Notes under the pieces: generated by a model | Database searches by the model: none | What the model saw: the letters and a program-made list of their open reading frames with translations, nothing else | Told to the model about the DNA's origin: nothing | Program-made: the position numbers and the translations under genes | Part shown: piece after piece, positions 22,889 through 31,019 of the stretch | How positions within the stretch are numbered: position 1 is the stretch's first letter | Layout of the letters: each line of letters opens with the position of its first letter | DNA from: Candidatus Hydrogenedentota bacterium | Lineage (GTDB): Bacteria; Hydrogenedentota; Hydrogenedentia; Hydrogenedentales; CAITNO01 | NCBI GenBank assembly: GCA_012730045.1 | Contig: JAAYBR010000069.1 | Span: forward strand, 1-45,760 | DNA length: 45,760 bases | Reading direction: 5' to 3'

Positions 22889-24163
22889 CTAGAGTTCCGC
22901 GAGGTCGCGCGCGATGTCGGTCCGGTAGGCCTGCCACGCGGGGAGGATGCCCGCCACCAGGCCCATGAGCAGGACGGCGGAGTAGGCGGTGATGATATCC
23001 GGCCCCAGGGCCACGGCGGAGACGTGGAACCCGAGCTTCGCCACCAGGTACATGCCCAGCCCGTAGCATACCACGGCGCCGAGGAGCCATCCCACCCCGA
23101 TGCCCAGCACGGTGACCCAGAAGGCCTCGATGAGGACGGCGCCGAAGATCTCGCCGCGCGTGGCGCCCAGGGCGCGCATGACGGCCAGGTCGCGCCTGCG
23201 CTGCAGGATCGCCATGTACAGGCCAATGAGGATGGACATGGAGGAGATGACGACCACCAGGTAGCCGATGGCCAGCAACACCGCCTTTGCCGTGCCCAGA
23301 AGCTGCTCGTACAGCTTCTGAATCTCGTTCACCGGCACCGCCGCCATAACGTTGTACTGCTTGTTGATCCTGTCCTTGTACTCGAAGCGCAGGGCGGGCG
23401 ACGCCAGCTTGACCAGGCCCGCGGTGATCTCCGCATCCGCCCCCCCATGATCATGGGCATGGTCATGGTCATGGTCGCCCTCCCCGTCGTGCTCGTGCCC
23501 GTGCTCTTCCTCCGCCTCCGCGTCGCCGTGGTCGTGGGCGTCCCACACGGACTCCATGCTGCAGAAAATGGCCCGGTCATTGGGGGTACCGGAGCGGCGC
23601 ATCACGCCGACCACGGTGTAGGGCTTGTCCTCATGGGCGTGCGCCCCCGGCATGTCCACAAACCCGTGGGTGCTGATGAACGACGACCCGACCCGGAGCC
23701 CCGTGTCCTGCGCCACCGCCGCGCCGATGACCGCCTCGTAGGCCTTGCCGAAATACACGCCCTCCTCCAGCTCGTAGGGACGCCGGTCGCCCCAGGTGAA
23801 GTCCATCAGCGCGCGGTCCGTGCCGATGATCCGGTATCCCTTGAACGTGTCGCCCATGCCCAGGGGGAACGCGGCCTCCACGTCCTCCAGCTTCGCGATC
23901 TCCTCGAAGTCCGCGCGGCTCATGTTGCCCGTGGGCGCGTCGAGAAAGTACACCGTGCTGAGCACGAGCTGCAGGGGGTTGCCCTTGGCCCCGACGACCA
24001 GGTCGAAGGCCTGCCCCTCCTCCTCGAAGCGCTTCTGCGTCTGCTCGCGCAGCGTCAGCACCGCGGAGATCAGGGCCACGCCGAGGGCCACCGAAATGAT
24101 GGTCATGGCCGTGGTCAGTTTCCGGTTCCACAGGTAGTTCCACGCGACATGCCACAGGCTCAT
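22889..24163 (-). CDS. FtsX/MacB-type ABC permease with histidine-rich extracytoplasmic segment
   Basis: A 424-residue permease with one N-terminal membrane segment (about 18-38), a large extracytoplasmic MacB-like domain (about 40-285) and three C-terminal segments (about 293-320, 342-375, 390-412). ALGATRGEIF at 331-340 is the coupling-helix region of the FtsX family. Residues 210-239 contain ten histidines alternating with Asp, Glu and Gly, as in zinc- or nickel-binding stretches; this lies outside the membrane. It overlaps the ATPase gene by 4 bp (ATGA). A longer frame upstream to 24271 lies in the ATPase gene and is not used. Metal import or handling is the best guess. Confidence 0.85.
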   Translation of the reverse strand: MSLWHVAWNYLWNRKLTTAMTIISVALGVALISAVLTLREQTQKRFEEEGQAFDLVVGAKGNPLQLVLSTVYFLDAPTGNMSRADFEEIAKLEDVEAAFPLGMGDTFKGYRIIGTDRALMDFTWGDRRPYELEEGVYFGKAYEAVIGAAVAQDTGLRVGSSFISTHGFVDMPGAHAHEDKPYTVVGVMRRSGTPNDRAIFCSMESVWDAHDHGDAEAEEEHGHEHDGEGDHDHDHAHDHGGADAEITAGLVKLASPALRFEYKDRINKQYNVMAAVPVNEIQKLYEQLLGTAKAVLLAIGYLVVVISSMSILIGLYMAILQRRRDLAVMRALGATRGEIFGAVLIEAFWVTVLGIGVGWLLGAVVCYGLGMYLVAKLGFHVSAVALGPDIITAYSAVLLMGLVAGILPAWQAYRTDIARDLAEL

Positions 24164-24822
24164 GACACCGTCTCCTTCACGAGGTCCGTGCAGTCGTGCA
24201 TCTGCGGGAGCCGCTCGGCGATGGCGCGGTCGTGCGTCACCAGCAGCAGGGTCACGCCCTCCTCTGCGCACAGCTCAAGCAGCAGCGCCATGACCGACTC
24301 CGCCGTCTTCGGGTCCAGGCTGCCCGTCGGCTCATCCGCAACAATCAGCTTCGGCCGGTTCACCAGCGCCCGCGCGATGGCCACCCGCTGCCGCTCGCCC
24401 ACGCTGAGCGTGCCCGGGCGGCTGTGAAGCCTGTGCCCCAGGCGCACGCGCTCCAGCATGGCCGTCGCCCGCGTCTTCCACTCCTTCTCCGGCACCACAT
24501 CGGCGAAACGCATGCCCAGCACCACGTTCTGCAGCGTCGTGAACGGCGCCAGCAGGTTGAAGGTCTGAAAAATGAACCCGTACCGCTCCCCGCGGAACGC
24601 GTCCAGCCGGCTGCCCGACAGCCCCGTGATGTCCACCCCGTCCACCCGTATCTGCCCCCCGTGCGGGCGCAACAGCCCCGAAATCAGGTTGAGCATCGTG
24701 GATTTGCCGCAGCCGCTCGGGCCCCACAGGGCCACCCGGTCGCCGGGCGCCGCGTGGAACGCGTCGCACTGGAACGCAACGCCCGGCCCCAGCGTCCGCC
24801 GCACGCCTTCCATTGTCACCAT
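24160..24822 (-). CDS. ABC transporter ATP-binding protein, LolD/MacB type
   Basis: A 220-residue ATPase with Walker A GPSGCGKST (34-42), Q-loop IFQTFNLL, signature LSVGERQRVAIARAL (LSVGE in place of LSGGQ), Walker B LIVADEPTGSLD and the switch histidine in LLVTHD. Sequence type and pairing with a FtsX-like permease place it in the LolD/MacB group, whose members couple ATP use to work in the periplasm. ATG 24822 has GGAGAT upstream. It is the first gene of the operon, controlled from the dyad-bearing promoter at 24919-24940. Confidence 0.9.
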   Translation of the reverse strand: MVTMEGVRRTLGPGVAFQCDAFHAAPGDRVALWGPSGCGKSTMLNLISGLLRPHGGQIRVDGVDITGLSGSRLDAFRGERYGFIFQTFNLLAPFTTLQNVVLGMRFADVVPEKEWKTRATAMLERVRLGHRLHSRPGTLSVGERQRVAIARALVNRPKLIVADEPTGSLDPKTAESVMALLLELCAEEGVTLLLVTHDRAIAERLPQMHDCTDLVKETVS

Positions 24823-24918
24823 GTGCTGATCTCCAGCGTTGCCTCCCCCCAGACAACGCCTTCATGCTACCACGTCATTTCCCCGCCGCGCCCTCTTCGG
24901 GTGGCAGCGGGCCTCTCC

Positions 24919-24940
24919 ACATGATAACCCATTATCATGT
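24919..24940. promoter_or_regulatory. Perfect dyad operator overlapping the promoter of the ABC operon
   Basis: Half-sites ACATGATAA (24919-24927) and TTATCATGT (24932-24940) are perfect reverse complements around CCCA. The core TGATAA/TTATCA resembles Fur-family (Fur, Zur) operators, though the spacing is 4 rather than 3 bases. On the minus strand a -10 TATCAT falls within the dyad, 18 bp after a fair -35 TTGCCT, so a bound repressor would block the ABC operon. The site lies in the divergent gap before 25037 and may also affect that gene. Confidence 0.6.
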
Positions 24941-25036
24941 AGAAAGGCAAAACCGGCCGCGGCGCATTTCCTTTGGACGCCCGGGCCGGATATGATAGGG
25001 GCGTTGGCGGACGGGCGTGGCAGGAGCGCGGGACGC

Positions 25037-26122
25037 ATGCGGGACATGTCGAGAAGAACGGCCCTTGGCGTGATGGCGGGGGGCGCGCTGGCGCTGGGCG
25101 GGCGCGCGCGGGCCGCAGCGGACGCCCCCGCGTTTCAGACGCGGGGGGTGGTGCTATACCCCTTTGACCTGTCCCTGGAGGACTGGCCCGACCGCGCCGC
25201 CGCGGCGGGCCTTACCACCATCGGTCTGCACGCGGGACGGCGGTTGGACGTGCTCGCGGAGTTCGTGCGTTCGGCCCGGGGGGAGCGCTTCCTGTCCCGT
25301 TGCGCCGCTCTCGGGCTGGGGGTGGAGTACGAGGTGCACGCTTTCGGCGACCTGCTGTCCCGCGAATGGTTCGCCTCACCGGACATGGACATGTTCCGCA
25401 TGGACGCCTCGGGGGCGCGCACGCCGGACTTCAACTGCTGCCCCTCCTCGCCCCGGGCGCTGGAGATCATCGCGGAGAAGGCGGTGGCCTTTGGCCGGGT
25501 GCTGAACCCCACGACGGGGCGGTACTACTACTGGCCCGACGACGGGCGGGAGTGGTGCCACTGCCCGAAGTGCGCCGGCCTTTCGGCCACGGACCAGGCG
25601 GTGACGGTGGAGAACGCGATCGCGGCGGCCCTGCGGCGGGAGCTGGACCCCGCGGCCACCCTGAGCCACATTTCCTACAACATGACCCTGCCGCCGCCGA
25701 AAACGGTGCGGCCGCATGAGGGGCTCTTTCTTGAGTTCGCGCCCATCGCCCGCGCCTACGACCACCCCATAGACGACCCGGACGCCCCCCTGTCCGCGAC
25801 CCCGCCGGAACCCTCCTCGCACGCCGGGTATTTGGAGATTTTGGACGCCAACCTGGCGGTGTTCCCCCGCGCCACGGCGCAGGTGCTGGAATACTGGCTG
25901 GACGTTTCCCGCTTCTCCGGCTGGAAGCGCCCCTCCGTGAAAATCCCCTGGAACCCGGAAGTGATGCGCGCCGACGCGGCGGCCTACGCGAAGCGGGGCA
26001 TCCGCCACGTCACCACCTTCGCCACCTGGATAGACGCGGACTATGTGGGCCGTTTCGGCGACCCGCCCCTCGCGGAGTACGCCGCGGCCCTAGGAGGACA
26101 GCCTCATGCCGTGGAAAAGTAA
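25037..26122 (+). CDS. Tat-exported glycoside-hydrolase-like protein (DUF4838-like)
   Basis: A 361-residue protein with a signal that resembles a Tat leader (MSRRTALGVMAGGALALGG). The body looks like a TIM-barrel glycoside-hydrolase-like domain of the DUF4838 kind: TTIGLHAG, LGVEYEVHAFG, FNCCPSSPRALEI, then YYYWPDDGREWCHCPKCAG with a Cys-His-Cys-Cys cluster, SHISYN, LFLEFAPIARAY and the closing FATWIDADY. DUF4838 proteins share the W-x-DxG and CxC-type features. I start it at ATG 25037 because AGGAG stands 10 bases upstream. It overlaps the next gene by 17 bp, forming an operon of three exported proteins. Confidence 0.68.
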   Translation: MRDMSRRTALGVMAGGALALGGRARAAADAPAFQTRGVVLYPFDLSLEDWPDRAAAAGLTTIGLHAGRRLDVLAEFVRSARGERFLSRCAALGLGVEYEVHAFGDLLSREWFASPDMDMFRMDASGARTPDFNCCPSSPRALEIIAEKAVAFGRVLNPTTGRYYYWPDDGREWCHCPKCAGLSATDQAVTVENAIAAALRRELDPAATLSHISYNMTLPPPKTVRPHEGLFLEFAPIARAYDHPIDDPDAPLSATPPEPSSHAGYLEILDANLAVFPRATAQVLEYWLDVSRFSGWKRPSVKIPWNPEVMRADAAAYAKRGIRHVTTFATWIDADYVGRFGDPPLAEYAAALGGQPHAVEK

Positions 26123-26822
26123 CCTCTTGTTTCTGGCGGCTGCGGCCGCCCTCCTCGTGCCGGCCGGGTGCGCCACCACCGCGCCCCCAGGCGCGGCGCC
26201 GCTTGCCGTGCCCCGAATGACGGAGCCCGTGACGGCCGACGGCAGTCTGGACGAGCCCTGCTACCGCGCCCACGCCCCCCTGAACGTCTTCGTGCGCGCG
26301 GGGGACGGCGGCCTTGCGGAAACCGGCACCCGGGCATGGCTCTTCTGGAGCGGCGACCGGCTGGTCTGCGCCTTTGCCTGCGCCGACGACACCCCGGCGG
26401 CCGCGCCCCCGACGGCGCGCGAACTGGACGTGGACGGCCAGGACCGCTGCGAGCTGTTCCTCTGGAACGGGGACCCCCGGGCGGTCTACCACTGCATCGA
26501 GGCGGCCCCGCTGGGCGCGGTGCACGACTACTCGGGCCAGTTCTACCGGAAGTTCGACGACGCCTGGACGCCCGGCGCGGAGGGGGTGGTGGCCGCCCGG
26601 TCCTGCCGGGGCGCGTATGCCGTGGAGATGGTGCTTTCGCGCCGCGCGGTCGAGGCCATGGGCCTGCGCCTCGCGCCGGGCGGGCGTTTCCGCGCGGGGC
26701 TTTTCCGCGCCGATTTTGACCGGCTGAACGGCGAGCCCCGCTGGATCACCTGGAAAAACCACCCCGGCAAGCCCGACTTCCACACCCCCGACTCCTTTGG
26801 GGAGGTCGTGCTGGCCGAATGA
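26106..26822 (+). CDS. Lipoprotein with CBM9-like domain
   Basis: A 238-residue lipoprotein: signal peptide with lipobox VPAGC, so the mature protein starts at the Cys near residue 22. The rest resembles a carbohydrate-binding module of family 9 (DOMON-like): TADGSLDEPCYRAHAPL, then TRAWLFWSGDRLVCAFACAD, ELDVDGQDRCELFLW and a C-terminal AVEMVLSRRAVE...FRAGLFRADF. Such modules bind sugar ends. AGGAGG at 26092-26097 and the overlap with the upstream gene point to coupled translation. It may present glycan to the neighbouring hydrolase-like protein. Confidence 0.72.
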   Translation: MPWKSNLLFLAAAAALLVPAGCATTAPPGAAPLAVPRMTEPVTADGSLDEPCYRAHAPLNVFVRAGDGGLAETGTRAWLFWSGDRLVCAFACADDTPAAAPPTARELDVDGQDRCELFLWNGDPRAVYHCIEAAPLGAVHDYSGQFYRKFDDAWTPGAEGVVAARSCRGAYAVEMVLSRRAVEAMGLRLAPGGRFRAGLFRADFDRLNGEPRWITWKNHPGKPDFHTPDSFGEVVLAE

Positions 26823-26853
26823 CCCGCGGGCATTCCCGCCGGAGGTTCCCGTC

Positions 26854-27744
26854 ATGCTCATCTGGGTCGCCCCGCTCCTGCTCACCGCCCATCTCTCCGC
26901 GGGCCAGAATCTGGCGGAAGCCATTCAGACCCTGGGGAAGGACGCCGTCTGGACGGAGCTTTCGTCTTGCGCGCTGGACTTCCCCTCCTTCCATCCGCAG
27001 GGGATGACCGCAGTGGGCGACCGCCTGTTTCTGTCCTCGGTCGAGGTGCTCGACCGGGAGGCGGGCAAGGGAACCGGCCACCTGTTCGAAATGGACCGGG
27101 ACGGAAAAAAGCTCCGGGAAATCACCCTGGGCGAGGGGGCCCTGTACCACCCCGGCGGCATTGACCACGACGGCGCGCGCCTCTGGGTGTCCGTGGGGGA
27201 GTACCGCCCTGACAGCCACTCCATTGTCTACACGGTGGACCCGGAGACGCTGGAGGCGCGGGAGCAGTTCCGCTTTGCCGACCACCTGGGAGCGGTGGCC
27301 CACCTGCCGGAGGAGGGGGTGCTGGTGGGGGTGAGCTGGGGGGCGCGCCGCTGGTATTCGTGGAAGACCGAGACCCGGGACGGCGCCGTCACGGTGCCGG
27401 ACCCGGACCATCCCGAATCGCGCCCCAACGGCAACCATTACATAGACTATCAGGACATGCAGCGTGTTCCCGGCACCCGGCTGCTGCTCTGCGCGGGACT
27501 CCAGCAGTACACGCTGCCGGGGAGCCGTCTGCCCGCGCTGCGGCTGGGGGGCATTGATCTTGTGGACACCGCAGGTCCCGTCGCCGTCCACCAGATCCCC
27601 GTGCCCGTGAGAAACGCCGGCGCCCCCGCGTGGACCCAGAACCCCTTTCTGGCGGAGGCGATGGAAGGCGGGGTCCGCTTCCTCTTCATCAGCGGCGACG
27701 ACCGCTCCACCCTGCATGTTTTCGAGGCGAAGCCGCGCCCATAA
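26854..27744 (+). CDS. Exported beta-propeller-like protein (possibly DUF6454)
   Basis: A 296-residue protein with a short signal peptide (MLIWVAPLLLTAHLSAGQ). Repeated strand-turn units such as PQGMTAVGDRLFLSSVEV, GHLFEMDRDGKKLREITLG, YHPGGIDHDGARLWVSVGEY and YTVDPETLEA suggest a beta-propeller or similar all-beta fold. It resembles the family I know as DUF6454, but I cannot confirm this. ATG 26854 has GGAGG at 26841-26845. It is the third gene of the operon begun at 25037. No catalytic residues can be named. Confidence 0.6.
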   Translation: MLIWVAPLLLTAHLSAGQNLAEAIQTLGKDAVWTELSSCALDFPSFHPQGMTAVGDRLFLSSVEVLDREAGKGTGHLFEMDRDGKKLREITLGEGALYHPGGIDHDGARLWVSVGEYRPDSHSIVYTVDPETLEAREQFRFADHLGAVAHLPEEGVLVGVSWGARRWYSWKTETRDGAVTVPDPDHPESRPNGNHYIDYQDMQRVPGTRLLLCAGLQQYTLPGSRLPALRLGGIDLVDTAGPVAVHQIPVPVRNAGAPAWTQNPFLAEAMEGGVRFLFISGDDRSTLHVFEAKPRP

Positions 27745-27765
27745 ACCCCATGCGCGAAAAACCGC

Positions 27766-27794
27766 TTGACATTCTTCACGTTTTTCACCAAAAT
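27766..27794 (+). promoter_or_regulatory. Promoter and hairpin leader of the prepilin gene
   Basis: A perfect -35 TTGACA (27766-27771), 17-bp spacer and -10 CAAAAT (27789-27794, 4 of 6) lie 160 bp upstream of the prepilin start. The leader contains two GC hairpins at about 27898-27936 (CCGGCCG/CGGCCGG and GGCCC/GGGCC) just before the Shine-Dalgarno, which could modulate translation. Confidence 0.5.
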
Positions 27795-27953
27795 AGGGGT
27801 GGGCGGACAGGACTTGTTCGCGCGGGACTTTTCTTGGGAATGCGGGCTTTCCCAGCCTTCCTTGATTTTGTGAGGGGAAGGTGAGGGTAAAGTGCGCCCC
27901 GGCCGGATTTCGGCCGGAAAAAAGGGCCCCTCGGGCCTAAGGAGATCATTCCT

Positions 27954-28976
27954 ATGAGACGCAAAGGATTTACCCTGATTGAGCTGTTGGTAGTCATTGC
28001 CATCATCGGCATTCTGGCGGCGATTCTGCTGCCGGCGCTGGCGCGGGCGCGCGAGGCGGCCCGCCGCTCCTCCTGCCAGAACAACCTGAAGCAGATGGGC
28101 GTGGTGTTGAAGATGTATGCCAACGAGGCGAAGGGCAGCTTCCCGACCATTCAGGGCGGCTATTTCCCCTGGCGCAGCGCGACGGGCCGCGCGGCTTCCG
28201 TTGACCTTTCGCCGAACATCTTCGCAATCTACCCGGAGTACCTGGCAGACGCGAACGTGCTGGTGTGCCCGTCCGACCCCGAGGCGGGCGAGGCGGCGGA
28301 CCTGTTCACGAACCCGAACAACGGCGAGTTGTGCGTGGGCAGCTACCTGTGGCCGGCCACGGGGACGGGCGCGGGCAAGCAGCGCTGCGCGAGCGCCACG
28401 GACATCAGTTACTCCTACATCGGCTGGACGCTGGACTGCTACACGGACCGGTGCGGCACGGAGCAGTTCACAGCGGTGCAGCCCATCCTTGCCCTGCTGA
28501 GCACCCCGCCCCCCATCCCCACCGACTCACCCGGCCCCGCCCAGCTGGTGGCCGCAGTGACCAAACTCTTCAGCACCGAGGTGCTCCAGGCGATGATGGC
28601 CGGGGCGAACAATGTGTCCCCCGCCCAGGCGGCCCAGCTGGCGGCGGTATTTGACAGCGACATTGAGGGCCTGCTCCCGGGCGTGGGCAACGGCATGGGA
28701 ACCACCATCTACCGCCTGCGCGAGGGCATCGAGCGCTTCCTGATCACAGACATCAACAACCCCGGCGCATCCGCGCTGGCCCAGAGCGGCCTGCCGGTCA
28801 TGTTCGACCAGGTGGCCCGCGTCGCCGAGGCGTACAACCACGTGCCCGGCGGCTCCAACATCCTGTTCATGGACGGCCATGTGGAGTTCCAGCGGTATGA
28901 GCGGCTCGGCGACGGGCTGCCCAACGAGCTCGTGGCGAACTCCCTGGCCATGATGTCCGGCATATTCACGGAGTAA
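27954..28976 (+). CDS. DUF1559-type prepilin (type II secretion pseudopilin-like)
   Basis: A 340-residue protein that begins MRRKG followed by [13 protein letters not shown], the type IV prepilin leader cut after the Gly and methylated on the new Phe; E5 of the mature protein is present. The hydrophobic helix leads to an Arg-rich [21 protein letters not shown] segment and a globular domain. The end has [19 protein letters not shown], the H-x9-10-DG motif of DUF1559 and related pseudopilins, which are abundant in planctomycete- and Lentisphaera-like genomes. ATG 27954 follows AAGGAGATC. It is a single-gene unit with its own promoter and terminator, so it is a free-standing pseudopilin gene and not part of a secretion operon. 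Confidence 0.9.
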   Translation: MRRKGFTLIELLVVIAIIGILAAILLPALARAREAARRSSCQNNLKQMGVVLKMYANEAKGSFPTIQGGYFPWRSATGRAASVDLSPNIFAIYPEYLADANVLVCPSDPEAGEAADLFTNPNNGELCVGSYLWPATGTGAGKQRCASATDISYSYIGWTLDCYTDRCGTEQFTAVQPILALLSTPPPIPTDSPGPAQLVAAVTKLFSTEVLQAMMAGANNVSPAQAAQLAAVFDSDIEGLLPGVGNGMGTTIYRLREGIERFLITDINNPGASALAQSGLPVMFDQVARVAEAYNHVPGGSNILFMDGHVEFQRYERLGDGLPNELVANSLAMMSGIFTE

Positions 28977-29001
28977 CCCCCGCCCCGTTTCAGTGGATGC
29001 C

Positions 29002-29040
29002 AGGGCGGCGGCACATCCCGTGCCGCCGCCCTTTCTGTCT
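29002..29040 (+). terminator. Rho-independent terminator after the prepilin gene
   Basis: A perfect 13-bp GC-rich stem (29002-29014 with 29020-29032), a 5-base loop and a T-rich stretch (29032-29040) follow the prepilin stop by 25 bp. Confidence 0.8.
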
Positions 29041-29060
29041 CCCCGGCCGGGGGGACAGGC

Positions 29061-29088
29061 TTGTTTCTCCGCCGGCTTCTGCTACAAT
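29061..29088 (+). promoter_or_regulatory. Promoter with extended -10, possibly leaderless transcript
   Basis: TTGTTT (29061-29066), a 16-bp spacer and TACAAT (29083-29088) preceded by TGC form an extended -10 promoter. A start 7 bases after the -10 would fall at or next to ATG 29096, so the mRNA may be leaderless. No Shine-Dalgarno is seen. Confidence 0.5.
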
Positions 29089-29095
29089 GGCCTCC

Positions 29096-29578
29096 ATGAA
29101 AGCACAGGAGTTTTGGGACATCTATCTCGGGGCCATGACGCCCGCGGAGTTCATGGCCGCCTTTGACGACCCGGAACCGGAGCACTGCGTGGCCGTGTAT
29201 GTGCGCCAGCGCCCGGCCTTCTTCGGCATCGTTCGCCGCACGAGTTGGCGGGAAACCTTCCGAGCGGAGCGCCAGTTCAATCGTGCCGAGGTCGCCGCAG
29301 GACTCACCGCCTGGCTCGAGGAGACCCGGGAGCAGTGGGAGGAGCCCGCCGCCGCCGCCCGCACGGAGCGCGCCGCGCGCCGCGCCGCGCTGGAGGCCCG
29401 GATGGCCGCAGAGGCCGCCGCACCGCAGGCCCCGCAGGACACACCCCCTCCCGTGACCGGAGATGCCGCTGAACCGGCGCAGCTTCCGCCTTCCGGGGAG
29501 GCGGTTGAGGCCGCCCCCCCCTCCCCCGCTCCCGCGCCCCCTCCGGGCTTGCCTGACCCCGCGCCGGGACAGGCCTGA
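29096..29578 (+). CDS. Hypothetical protein with Ala/Pro/Glu-rich tail
   Basis: I do not recognise this 160-residue protein. Residues 1-80 look folded (MKAQEFWDIYLGAM, EHCVAVYVRQRPAFFGIVRR); the middle is a charged helix rich in Ala, Arg and Glu and the last 60 residues are low-complexity Pro/Ala. I prefer ATG 29096 (MKAQEF) over ATG 29087 (three residues longer) since the -10 element overlaps the latter. It is 9 bp before the heptosyltransferase gene and probably co-transcribed with it. Confidence 0.6.
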   Translation: MKAQEFWDIYLGAMTPAEFMAAFDDPEPEHCVAVYVRQRPAFFGIVRRTSWRETFRAERQFNRAEVAAGLTAWLEETREQWEEPAAAARTERAARRAALEARMAAEAAAPQAPQDTPPPVTGDAAEPAQLPPSGEAVEAAPPSPAPAPPPGLPDPAPGQA

Positions 29579-29587
29579 CCCGCCGCC

Positions 29588-30649
29588 ATGCGGTGCGCCG
29601 ACGTCCCGGAACACCTCCTTGCCCTCGCCCCCAACTGGGTGGGCGACGCCGTCATGTGCACCCCCGCGCTGCGCGCGCTCAAGAACGCCTTTCCCCAGGC
29701 CCGGCTCACCGTCGCGGGGCGCGCCGCCGTCTGCGCTCTGCTGGAGGGGCTCCCCTGGGTGGACGCCCTGCATCCCCTGCCCGCCCGGCCCGGGACGGCG
29801 GAGCTGTTCCGCCACGCCCGCGCGCTGGCCCCCGCCGCGTGCGACCTGGCCGTGGTCTTCCCCCATTCCTTCCGCGCCGCCCTGCTGGCGCGGCTGGCCG
29901 GGGCCCGCCACCGTATCGGACACGACCGCAACGGGCGGGGATTCCTGCTCACAGAGCGCGTGGCCCCGCACCGGGTGGACGGACGCATCACCCCGGTCTA
30001 CATGGCCTTCGAGTATCTGGACGTGGCGGAGGCGGCCGGAGGGAAACGCGACGGCCTCGGCCCGGAGCTTGCGGCCCCGGAGGCCCTGCGCGCGGAGCTC
30101 GCGGAACGGTTCGCCGGAGAGGGCCCCCTGGTGGCGCTCGCGCCCGGCGCGGCCTTCGGCCCGAGCAAGCAGTGGCCCGCTGAGCGGTTCGCCGCCCTGG
30201 CGGACCATCTGCATGAGCGCCGCGGCGCGCGCTGCGTCCTCCTGACCGGGCCCGGCGAGGAGGACACGCGCCGGGCGGTGCTGGCCGCCGCGCGGCATCC
30301 CCTGCTCGAATGCCCCCGGCAGGGCCTCGACATGCTCAAGGCCGCCGTGTCGCTCGCGGACCTGCTGGCCGGCAACGACAGTGGGCCGCGCCATGTCGCC
30401 GTGGCCTTCGGGAAGCCCGTGGTGTGCGTCATGGGCCCCACCTCCCCCGCCTACACGGACGGCCCCTGGGAGCGGGGCCGCGTGCTGCGGATTGATGTGG
30501 ACTGCGGCCCCTGCCAGCAGCCCGTCTGCGCCACGGACCACCGCTGCATGACGGGCATCTCCGTGGACGCGGTGGCGGAGGCCGCGCTGGCGGCCCTGGA
30601 CCTTCAACCCCCGCGCGGCCCGGCCCCGCGCGATGAGGAGCCCGCATGA
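29588..30649 (+). CDS. waaF: ADP-heptose:LPS heptosyltransferase (GT9, WaaF-like)
   Basis: A glycosyltransferase family 9 enzyme that adds heptose to the lipopolysaccharide inner core at the inner membrane. The 353-residue protein has APNWVGDAVMCTPALRALK (N-terminal acceptor domain), ARHRIGHDRNGRG, VALAPGAAFGPSKQWPAERFAALAD, and the donor-binding GNDSGPRHVAVAFGKPVVCVMGPT. GPCQQ and CATDHRCM near the end are typical of the heptosyltransferase II group. It supports a lipopolysaccharide-bearing outer membrane. It overlaps the next gene by ATGA. The exact transfer step (I versus II) is less sure. Confidence 0.85.
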   Translation: MRCADVPEHLLALAPNWVGDAVMCTPALRALKNAFPQARLTVAGRAAVCALLEGLPWVDALHPLPARPGTAELFRHARALAPAACDLAVVFPHSFRAALLARLAGARHRIGHDRNGRGFLLTERVAPHRVDGRITPVYMAFEYLDVAEAAGGKRDGLGPELAAPEALRAELAERFAGEGPLVALAPGAAFGPSKQWPAERFAALADHLHERRGARCVLLTGPGEEDTRRAVLAAARHPLLECPRQGLDMLKAAVSLADLLAGNDSGPRHVAVAFGKPVVCVMGPTSPAYTDGPWERGRVLRIDVDCGPCQQPVCATDHRCMTGISVDAVAEAALAALDLQPPRGPAPRDEEPA

Positions 30650-30903
30650 AAGGCATCTATGTCATCACCATGTGGTCCGGCGGCAAGCCCGCCAAGAAGT
30701 GGCAGAGCGAGGGCACCCCGGAGAGACTGCCCACGGGCACCGGCGTGAGTTTCGTGAGCCTGGACACCAAACTCCGCGTGGAGGTCATCGGGAGCATCTC
30801 CGTGGAGGAATACGAGTCCGGCCGCGCCGAACTGGAAATGGCGCTGCGAAACGGGGACGCCCCCGGCCCCGGCCCCGGCGCGGAATCGGAGCGGCTCTAC
30901 TGA
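30646..30903 (+). CDS. Small hypothetical protein
   Basis: An unrecognised 85-residue protein with an alternating beta-like first half (GIYVITMWSGG, VSFVSLDTKLRVEVIGSISVEEYE) and a Gly/Pro-rich end. The start overlaps the stop of the heptosyltransferase gene (ATGA) and GAGGAG stands at 30635-30640, so it is a real translated gene of the same operon. No function can be given. Confidence 0.6.
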   Translation: MKGIYVITMWSGGKPAKKWQSEGTPERLPTGTGVSFVSLDTKLRVEVIGSISVEEYESGRAELEMALRNGDAPGPGPGAESERLY

Positions 30904-30951
30904 CGCGGCAGCCGGTGACCGGGCAGGGTAGGGAAGTGGGGGCGGCCCGGA

Positions 30952-30960
30952 TGGTACACT
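30952..30960 (+). promoter_or_regulatory. Extended -10 promoter element
   Basis: TGG followed by TACACT (30955-30960) forms an extended -10 without a clear -35. Transcription would start near 30967, about 50 bases before the next gene. Confidence 0.35.
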
Positions 30961-31019
30961 ACGCGCACCAAAACTGAAACCGTATCATGATCCGGCGGTG
31001 CCGGACGGAAGGCGTGCGC

